Positions 1 through 7,800 of a stretch of 8,406 nucleotides of DNA are shown piece after piece (the stretch's first letter is position 1; the number at the start of each line of letters is the position of its first letter). The DNA is from Cyanobacteria bacterium UBA7753 (lineage in GTDB: Bacteria; Cyanobacteriota; Vampirovibrionia; Gastranaerophilales; Gastranaerophilaceae), in NCBI GenBank assembly GCA_002481545.1, contig DLEF01000076.1, positions 1 through 8,406 of the forward strand. The letters are read 5' to 3'. Both the position numbers and the translations under genes were made by a program. The notes beneath the pieces were generated by a model. It did no database searches. It saw only the letters and a list, made by a program, of their open reading frames with translations, and was not told the DNA's origin.

Positions 1-25
1 AGTAATGCCGACCTACAAAAAGCCA

Positions 26-58
26 TGATAATTATACATTATGCATTACGAATTACTC
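26..58. repeat. Degenerate heptanucleotide tandem repeat, left copy
   Basis: Reading from 26 in steps of seven gives TGATAAT, TATACAT, TATGCAT and TACGAAT, then a decayed unit running into the stop codon of the minus-strand gene. The unit is roughly T-A-n-n-n-A-T. The same unit family recurs at 1442-1483, on the other side of the repeat-protein gene. Heptanucleotide short tandem repeats (STRRs) are known in cyanobacteria; kinship with those is inference. AT-rich sequence can give such periodicity by chance, but the shared TACGAAT unit and seven-base phase in two places argue against it. No terminator is recognisable in bases 1-58. Confidence 0.5.
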
Positions 59-1348
59 CTACCAACTTTGAGGGGAAAAACTGCGTTTCATCAGCGGAAA
101 CAAGAATGAAAAACCGTCAAGACTTTTACAATAAAAATGACCTTGGTCATCCTCCATTATGAGTTTGCATTCTTTGTCAGAGTTACTCTTAGTATTGTCT
201 TTTTTGTAATCCAAAACATATTTTTTCTCTAAAATCTTTGAACCGTTTTTCTTCCAATTTTCATCAAAAGTCGGATAACTGACTCTTTGCTCTTTTTCTG
301 TCAGTTTTCCTTTGGTGTCATATTTACGGTAAAAGCCTAAATACCCGTTATCTAAGTTATAACTTTCTTTTACTCTTCCGTTCGGATAAAAAGTCTCATA
401 GGTTTGAGTGTTTATAGCTCTGTATTTGAACGCCTTTTTTATCGGACGCCCCATAGGAGTATATTCCTCTCTTATTTGTTCCCCTTTTTTATCATTATAG
501 AGTTTATCATTTTTATTTCTGTATATTTTATCTACTTTTCCGTTTTTGTCATATGCAAATTCAAGTTTATCAGTCCCGAATTTCAATCTCGGAGTTTTCA
601 TATCAAAGACTAAATTTTTAACATGCCCGTCCTTATCATAATTTCTCGTTACATTATACTTTTCAAAACCTAATTGTTTTTTAAATTTGTTTAACACGGA
701 GTTTTCGCTCGGATATTTTTGCATAAAATCGTTAATTTCTTGTTTTTTATAATATGATTCCGATTTAAGTTTCCCATTATTACGGTATTCTTTAGTCTTT
801 ATTATGTTACCGTCTTTATCCAAACCCGACGCGGTTTTAAGAGTATCATACTCACTGTATTCATATTCCGTTGAATGCAGTAAACTCCCGTTCTTATCAT
901 AATCGGCTGTTTTGGTTATATGATTTTTCTTGTCATAGGTATATTTAGTTTCATATAAAAAGTTATTATTTTTGTCATAACTCGTTGTGCTGATAAGTTG
1001 GTTGTCCTTGGAATTTTTCTTATAATTGTATTTTGTAAAACCAAGGATTTTGCCGTCTTTATCCTGCACAGTTTTGGTTGAATATTTCTTCCCTGCATTG
1101 CTGTCAAAATATTTATATATATTTTTTCTTCCGTCTTTTAATACTTCGACAGACTTTTGCTCAACAGTCGATATTTTGTCAAAAAATATTAATCTAGCCC
1201 ATTTATCCCGAAGTCCTGTAAAATGTACCTGATTATTATTCTTGATATTTGGTTGTGTAACAGGGACAAATTGTGTATTTCGAGAACTCTTTACCTGCCC
1301 GTTTTTATATGTGGTTGAATAATTGCTGTTGATAGCGGAAATACGCAT
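59..1348 (-). CDS. YD/YwqK-like tyrosine-rich repeat protein with N-terminal HFxGxR motif
   Basis: This is a 429-residue hydrophilic protein. ATG is at 1348-1346, with AAAGGA nine bases upstream, and TAG is at 61-59. Residues about 95-380 are built of short beta-type repeats of the form Y-D-K-[ND]-G-x-[LIV]. Three consecutive units are exactly 26 residues long (starting at Tyr124, Tyr150 and Leu176), and looser copies start near 96, 188, 237, 266, 321 and 343. Such repeats resemble YD/RHS and MORN-like YwqK-type proteins, which form extended beta structures, often at the cell surface or in toxin-immunity systems. No toxin domain or RHS core motif is visible here. Residues 1-50 are a low-complexity Asn/Ser/Gln leader ending in H42-F-T-G-L-R47, matching the start of the large protein at 1889-8047. 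There is no classical signal peptide or membrane helix. Two cysteines (394, 407) sit in a distinct C-terminal tail. The gene is single and divergent from the plus-strand gene at 1574. Function and location are unknown; YwqK-like is a fold-level guess. Confidence 0.85.
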   Translation of the reverse strand: MRISAINSNYSTTYKNGQVKSSRNTQFVPVTQPNIKNNNQVHFTGLRDKWARLIFFDKISTVEQKSVEVLKDGRKNIYKYFDSNAGKKYSTKTVQDKDGKILGFTKYNYKKNSKDNQLISTTSYDKNNNFLYETKYTYDKKNHITKTADYDKNGSLLHSTEYEYSEYDTLKTASGLDKDGNIIKTKEYRNNGKLKSESYYKKQEINDFMQKYPSENSVLNKFKKQLGFEKYNVTRNYDKDGHVKNLVFDMKTPRLKFGTDKLEFAYDKNGKVDKIYRNKNDKLYNDKKGEQIREEYTPMGRPIKKAFKYRAINTQTYETFYPNGRVKESYNLDNGYLGFYRKYDTKGKLTEKEQRVSYPTFDENWKKNGSKILEKKYVLDYKKDNTKSNSDKECKLIMEDDQGHFYCKSLDGFSFLFPLMKRSFSPQSW

Positions 1349-1357
1349 CTTTTATAT

Positions 1358-1363
1358 TCCTTT
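1358..1363 (-). promoter_or_regulatory. Ribosome binding site of the YD-repeat gene
   Basis: AAAGGA on the minus strand, nine bases before the ATG at 1348. It supports that start, which is also needed to keep the N-terminal M-R-I-S and HFxG motif. Confidence 0.7.
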
Positions 1364-1383
1364 AGTTGTTGTTTATTAGAACA

Positions 1384-1389
1384 ATTATA
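1384..1389 (-). promoter_or_regulatory. Candidate -10 box for the YD-repeat gene
   Basis: A perfect TATAAT on the minus strand, 35 bases before the ATG, which would give a leader of about 28 bases including the AAAGGA site. No good -35 hexamer lies 16-18 bases upstream. An 8-bp palindrome, TAAATTTA (1402-1409), lies where a -35 element or activator site would be. In AT-rich DNA a lone TATAAT is weak evidence. Confidence 0.35.
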
Positions 1390-1441
1390 CCTCGAACACA
1401 GTAAATTTAGTGATTACAGGCATTTGTGTCTTTACGTATTT

Positions 1442-1483
1442 TAATAATTACGCATTACGCATTAATAATTACGAATTATATAC
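1442..1483. repeat. Heptanucleotide tandem repeat, right copy
   Basis: Six consecutive seven-base units: TAATAAT, TACGCAT, TACGCAT, TAATAAT, TACGAAT and TATATAC. Two are identical neighbours, and TAATAAT appears twice in phase. The family is the one seen at 26-58, so the YD-repeat gene with its promoter region sits between two copies. The array lies between the promoters of two divergent genes and may be only a neutral spacer. Confidence 0.6.
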
Positions 1484-1538
1484 GCCTTAACTTTATACTT
1501 AATTATATTATTAACTTACAAAATCCACCATTGATATG

Positions 1539-1579
1539 ATATATAATTTCATTCTTACTGATAATATGAAATTATGTAT
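1539..1579. repeat. Inverted repeat spanning promoter and start codon of the winged-helix gene
   Basis: ATAATTTCAT at 1543-1552 is matched by its exact reverse complement ATGAAATTAT at 1566-1575. Extended outward to 1539-1552 and 1566-1579, the arms pair at 13 of 14 positions, the exception being a G-T pair. The spacer is 13 bases. The left arm overlaps the candidate -10 box TATAAT (1542-1547). The right arm contains the first two bases of the ATG at 1574, and the extension covers all of it. As DNA it could be an operator for a dimeric regulator, plausibly the protein encoded here. As RNA, if transcription starts upstream of 1539, it could hide the start codon. Confidence 0.6.
1542..1547 (+). 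promoter_or_regulatory. Candidate -10 box for the winged-helix gene
   Basis: A perfect TATAAT, 26 bases before the ATG at 1574. The predicted transcript start near 1554 would leave a leader of about 20 bases. No acceptable -35 hexamer lies at 16-18 bases; the nearest, TTACAA at 1516-1521, is 20 bases away. The box sits in the left arm of the inverted repeat, so binding there would block transcription. Confidence 0.35.
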
Positions 1580-1888
1580 ACATATGAAGAAGATCATGAC
1601 CTTAAAAAAGTGGGACTTGAACTTATGTTTTTGACGCCCGAAAAGTACGACCACGAAGACGGTATCACTGCGGTTGAGCTGTCAAAACTGGTCGATTTAC
1701 CCCTTGACGTCGTGAAAAAGAAACTCAACATCCTAAAGGAAAAGAACATTGTGCGTGTAAAAGGGAATAACCCTAAATACTGGCTTTTTGATGAATACAA
1801 CTTCCAAAGAATGGACGAAGATGATGAACTCTTCCTCCTTCTTTGCAGTTTTGATGATGTCGATTTTGACAGGTATTTTTCGTATTAA
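1574..1888 (+). CDS. Small winged helix-turn-helix-like protein, putative DNA-binding regulator
   Basis: This is a 104-residue acidic protein. Residues 8-20 look like a first helix. Residues 31-57 read as a helix-turn-helix: A-V-E-L-S-K-L-V, a D-L-P-L turn, then D-V-V-K-K-K-L-N-I-L-K-E-K-N as the recognition-helix candidate. Residues 59-73 (V-R-V-K-G ... Y-W-L-F-D) fit a beta wing. This layout, with a basic helix and a hydrophobic wing, is typical of MarR/ArsR-type domains, though no single family is recognisable. The tail (77-104) is rich in Asp, Glu and Phe and may mediate dimerisation. Start choice: ATG at 1574 is the first in-frame ATG after the candidate promoter. The ATGs at 1566 and 1584 are out of frame, and no Shine-Dalgarno sequence is visible, unlike both neighbours on the minus strand. 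The long inverted repeat over the start suggests autoregulation. Its TAA directly abuts the stop of the convergent large gene. The targets are unknown. Confidence 0.75.
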   Translation: MYTYEEDHDLKKVGLELMFLTPEKYDHEDGITAVELSKLVDLPLDVVKKKLNILKEKNIVRVKGNNPKYWLFDEYNFQRMDEDDELFLLLCSFDDVDFDRYFSY

Positions 1889-4800
1889 CTAGGCTCTTTG
1901 AGCTTCTACATTCATACCGTCGGTTGCGTCACCGATTGTTTTGGCTGCATAAACCTGCAGTTCCATATAATCCTGTCTCATCTTTTCTTGGATTTTTGCA
2001 CCCTGTGAACCTTCCGGCAAGTGAAGACCTGACAAGAACTTGTAAACTAACAAGGAAGCCTGAATATATTCCTGTTTGTCGGTAAGTTCTTTGTTTGCGA
2101 CCTCACGTCTTTGTTGGAACGCATCGGATAGGTATTGATCCATGATAGACTCCTTCGGTAAATCAGGATTTTCTTCTATCATCTTTTTACCTTCATCCAT
2201 AGCTGTAACAAATGCCTTAACGTCTTCTTTTACACGTTTGTCGTTCTTAGCATAAGGTTTTGTTCTTTCGATGAGCTGCTTCTTAGCTTCGTTAACCGTC
2301 TTTGTTAAATTATCGGTGGTTGCAAGATTTTCTTTCAAAGTATCAACTTCGTCAGTTACGATATCCGTAAATGCCTTAGTCGTTTTGAAGATTTTTGCGG
2401 TTTCATCAACGTATTTTTTAGGGTTGTTAGCCTTCATAACGTCTTTTTCAACCGTCATCAATCTGTCTCCGAGTCCGAGTTTTTCAACAAACATCTTTGC
2501 GGTTTTTGTATTATTATCAAGTAACAAGCTTCTGACCATATAGTCTATTGCATTATCGTCATCCATATTACCGATATAATCATTACTTATTACATCATAG
2601 TCTTTGAAGTAATCTCTTACTTGAGCAGGGTTACCTGTATTTTCAGCCTGCATAAGAATATCTTGTACTTCTACAAATTTTGCTAAGTTTAAAGTATTTT
2701 CAAGATAGTTTTTGTAAATAGCTTTCTTGTTAAATTCATCTTTTGGCGCATCTTTTGCAGATAACATCAAATATTCGTCAAGCATATCGGTAACGTTATT
2801 CAAGACATTATATTTTTGGAAATCTTCTCTGAATTGTGTTTGAGCTTTATCCAATTTCACAGTTAATGCTGCCTTGTTTTCGCTTGTCTTGTTATCAAGT
2901 TCCTTGTTCATCCAATCGTTTATGTTTGCTTTTACATAATCCTGTTTTTCAGGTTTGATGTAATTTTCAACATAACCGTCAGCAAAGTCGTTGATATCGT
3001 TCATCTGTTTTGATAATTTATCCGCATCAACACTGTCGGCATTCTTGAGTTGTTTTGCAGTGTCAATCATACCTCTGAGTTGTCCGAAATCATCAGCTTG
3101 TTCTTTGCTGTACGGATTGATTGAATTGTTTTGTATTTTCTTCTGTACATCAATACTGTCGCTGTTGAAATCCAATCCGTTATCATACAATTTCTTTTCA
3201 ATAGAAACCATATCATGCATTTCTTCTTTCATTCTTCTGCGATATTTAGGCGCAATGTTTATTTCAGTCAAGAAATTGATGTATTGATTCAAGGATTTTG
3301 AATTTTCTTTGATTGAATTTTCGTAATCTTCTTGAGTTGAAATATTCTGTAAAGCATTTACGGTATTTACAACTTTATCAAGACTCTTGTTCCAATCTTT
3401 GATTGTTGCATTTTCATCCAAATCAAATACTTTGTATGCTTCATTTATTGAATCATCAAAATCAGAATCCGTGCAATTTGTTGTGATATATTTGTTAACC
3501 ATATCAGACAGGTTGTTACGTTCCATCGGAGTTAAACTTCTGTCTTCAGGGATGGATTTTCTGTATTTATCCAACTTGTTAACAAGCATAATATCGTAAA
3601 CTGCAGTCTTTTGAGCACTGATACTCTCTGCGGTTTGATTGATAATATTAATAGCTTTATCAACCTTACCGTTTAATGTAGGATTATCAGTTAAGTTCAA
3701 TTTAGGATATGAAGGTAATGCCCCGTACATTTTGTACGCATTGTCTTCATTTTGCTTAAATATTTTAGAATATTGCAACGGCTCCAGTGTATAGAACGTT
3801 GTACGGTACAAATCATCAAACGATCTTGATACATATCTGTAAGACTGTATTTTCTTTTCGGTTTTACCGTATTTATAATGCGGCGCAGTCTTTGCAGGTG
3901 TAACATCTTCATAATATCTGTCAGAGAATAAAGTATTTCTCAAAAGTGAATCATATTGAGAAGATGATGCCTTTACTCTTGCCATGATATTATATCCGTT
4001 TTCCTTATTTATACCGAGTTCGCTATCTTTAATGCCTAGCGTAACTTTTCTAAATTCTTCTTTTGGCATATCTTGGAGTTTTCTGTAAACCTGTACGAAC
4101 TCTTCATCAGTTGTAGGATTGAACTTTCTGTCAACCCAGTTTCTGATACCTTCTGCCTTTGAACCTTCCTGTTTCAAATCATCTTTTGTGAAGTAAGTGT
4201 TATCTTCCAAGATGGTTCTGTAAGAATCAAGCCATTGTTTCTTAGCGGCTTTTGCATTATCGCTTTCAGGGATTTCTTTATCAAATCTCTTGCCGGCTTT
4301 ATCTACGGCAATATTGATTGTATCTTTCAGACTACCCGTAAATTCACCGGTGTAGTCATCTTTATCAATCGCTACCAGATTGGTTATAACATTTTTTACC
4401 TGATCCTTAGTAGGGTTGATACCGTTATCCTTCAAAGCCTTTTTAAAGCTGTCAATGATTTCCTGACCATGTTCAACACCTACATAAGTCAAGTTTTCAT
4501 CAGTTTTACCGAATGCGTATTCGAAATTCTTATAAGCTGTTTTTCTTTGCTTTCTTTGGATTTTCTTTACATCATCCATAGTCTTAGCATGTGCTAAATC
4601 TTTTGTGATATTAGCATCAGGATAAGAGTTTCTTAATGCAGCCTTTTCAAATGTAAGTTTTACGAAATCATTATCAGGCAATGCATCATATTCTTCTTGA
4701 GAATCAATACCTTTATGGAACGGAGTCGTTGTAATTCTTTCCATTACTTTGTCATAATCTTTGAAATATGAACGACCTGCACCTTTGTTTCTCAAAATAG

Positions 4801-7800
4801 CGGCTTTGATTTCATCTTGAGTCATATTCTTAGTTTTTTTGTTCAACTCGCCTGCGAGGTAAACATCAGACAAGAACAAAGTATCTTTCAATGAGCCTGC
4901 AATTTGTTTATGTTCAGGGTTATTGCCCGGAAGAATAATATCCCACATAAGAGGGAAATCAGTTCCGCTTGCATTTCCTGTATGATTCATTTTCTTATAT
5001 ACTTTACTTTCGGTTGTATCACCGTCAACGTGACCTTTTTTGTAAAGGATATTGTCTACGTAGTTACCGTTTTCATATCTGTCATCCGTGATATAACCTA
5101 ATTCACCGCCTCTGTTGTCGCTGTAGTCGGTTCTTGTTAACCCCTCGGAGTCAACCCAAGAGTTTTCGTGCTCCGAAGCTCCCCAACTGTTATCGTGGAA
5201 CAGTGCGTCCTTACCGTTCGGCATAGGTCTTACATCCGCTACATACTGAGCGTGTCCGCCAATTTCGTTATGGAATACACTTGAGCCTGATGTGCCCGAA
5301 TGAGGAGTATTTTTAATTGTTTTTATTGCTTCATCCAGATTTTCAATATTTCTGTACGGTTTACCTGTTATCTGTTCAAAGATTTTAACCTGTTGCGGAG
5401 AATTTAATCCGCTGCTGCCTTCTTTGCCTACCCAGTAATGACCTGCGTTTGTACCTACATAGTTTGCAAGTTTATGCAAAGGTTCTTTTAAATCTCTGTA
5501 CTGGTAATCAAGATTTCTGTTAACTTGTTTGTACATGCCGTTCAAATTCTTATGAATTTGTTTAATGGCATCACTTTCTTCTTTTGATAATTGATATAAA
5601 GACTGATCAGAGATTTTACCCTGTCTTGATGCAAATTCATCAGATGAGCGGATATAATCAATCTTTGTAAATCTGTCTTGCAGTTTTTTCATTGTCTTTG
5701 CAGGAACGATTTCGCCTCTGTTTTCTGCCCTCTTCATCAAGATTTGAGGAGCGGAAACAGTGAAATATGTTGAACCGTCTTCGTTTCTGACATCCAATAA
5801 GTTCTCTGCGGATGCCAAAGATTGTGATATCGTGTTGAACTGTGTTGCAACAGCGTTTATAGCATCGTTAATGCCTTCTGCTGACGGATTGTCACCTAAT
5901 CCGTTTGCATCACAGAAACCTGCAAGATATGCAGCTCTTTCAGGGCTTTCAGTATCCATAGATGATACAAACTGATTAAATACATCAACGAACGTATTTA
6001 CCTGATTTTTTGCGCCCATTTTGTTGTAAGCCTCAGCTAATGCAGCTTCATCTTTAGGGTTTTTATTAATATTATCTTCTAATCTTGTGTATTCTTTGAT
6101 GATTTTATGTTTGTCAGGTGCTACGTGCAATGTAGTTGCAGAACGTTTGATTTCAGCTTTGTTGCCGTTCTTAACGTCTTCTTTTAAATTGTCTATTTCA
6201 TTAAGAACTATATTACGTCTGTCACCTAAACCTAATCTGAAGTAGCAATCGTCAAGTCCGACTGTTGATAATACCACAACAGAATCTCTAACCTTGGTCA
6301 ATTTATCTGTTATTTCTTTCTTATCATCAGTTCCGAATGCTTGCGCAAAGTGGTTTAATAATTTCTTATCGTCTTTGTTTTCTATTCTGTCGATAACCTT
6401 ATCAAAACCTTTAACAATTCTTGTTTCTCTATCAGGAATATTCTCCTTAATTAACAAATCAGTCTGGTTATCTTCTTCCATAAAGCCAAGCATGCTTGCT
6501 GCTCGATAGCTTGCTTCTGTTTTATACATTTTTCTTGCTTGCGCGATTTTAGCAGGTAAAGAGCCTTTCTTTGACAATTTACTCTCTGTTGCCTTGATAT
6601 CGGTTACCGTATCCATAATCGCATCAACATTCTTATCTAGAGCCTTTTCGTTTACGGTATCGGCAAAATTATCGGTAAAGTATGCTTTTACCTTTTTCAT
6701 TTTTTGTGAATGTTCTTCGTTCGGGATATAAGAATAAGGTCTGATAGATTCTTTATTCTTTTTGATATCATCCGTAACAGGTTTGCGCAAATTCATCATA
6801 TCCGTCATAACCTTGTTAACGGTTTCACCCTTAGCTTCCGGCAGAATTTCTTTGATTGAGTCTCTCAAATCTTGATTCAAATCACTCAATTTATCAATAT
6901 TCTTGCTGTAATCCTGTCTGTTGTTACGAGTATTTATTTCTTTTTTGATGTCTGATGATTTGGCACTGATGATTTCATCTTTTGCTTTTGTCAAAGCCTG
7001 ATAATAAGACTGTTTATTCTTCAATTTTTCATCAGCCATTGATTTTAAGAAGAATGAATCATGGAACGCATCAAAGTTTTCTTTATCAAACGGATTGTAG
7101 TCATAAAGATTTTCATGTTGAGCACCGTACATACCTGCAATATTCATCCATTGCAAAGTAGACGCATCAACGATACGATAACCCTTTTGCTGTGCATAGT
7201 CAAAATCGACATGAGCTTTCTTTACGGGAACTTTCTTTCCTGTTCCTAAATTTTGAAGGTCATAAACCTGCATAGTGTCGTTAGAGTTTAATTCTTCTAA
7301 GATAGAATCTACATAATCTGGTTTGTCTTCATATGCTACGGATTTACGAGCAATAGAAATTGCCGCACACATACCGTGAGTCTTTTGGTTAATTGCCTTG
7401 ATATTAGGAACCTTTGATTCAGGAGTGTTTACGGTAATATCGTTTACCATTTCAGATAAAACTTTTGCTTTTTTATCCGCTAATTGAGGATTTATTTCAT
7501 ACTTAGGACTCATGAAATAATCAAATCTCTTCATGATATAGCTTTTTTGAGCGGTCGGAGTCTCGGTTGAAGTAATGAAATAATCAAGGTTTTTGTTGAT
7601 ATCCTTAGCCTCTTTCGCATCACCAACTCTGTTCATGATACGTTTTTTGAGCATGGTAATGTTCTCTTCTTCTTGAGTAAGCGGTTTTGGGGAGAATACA
7701 CGTTTGATTTCAGGCTCATATTTGCTCTTCAATATAGGATTAGAATGTTTTAGCGATTGTTCCGTCGCATTTTTAAGTTTGTCTTTCCAATCATTTTTAG

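Noticed and set aside
2..49. GTAATGC ... GCATTAC inverted pair as a terminator for the YD-repeat gene
   Set aside because: The arms are seven bases with a 34-base loop, there is no T tract in the right place, and the right arm belongs to the heptad repeat.
404..1232. Open frames overlapping the YD-repeat gene on both strands
   Set aside because: They are out-of-frame or antisense shadows of a repeat-rich gene with a good start and ribosome binding site.
1442..1483. CRISPR or phage attachment site
   Set aside because: The seven-base units are too short and have no spacers, and no integrase or cas gene is in the window.
1594..1800. 68-codon minus-strand frame inside the winged-helix gene
   Set aside because: It is an antisense shadow with no start signals; the plus-strand frame has a coherent helix-turn-helix layout.
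5048..7420. Naming the giant protein bleomycin hydrolase or PepC
   Set aside because: The motifs resemble C1B enzymes, but the length, the huge insertion, the Ala after the catalytic Cys and the long extra C-terminus do not. Only fold-level similarity is supportable.
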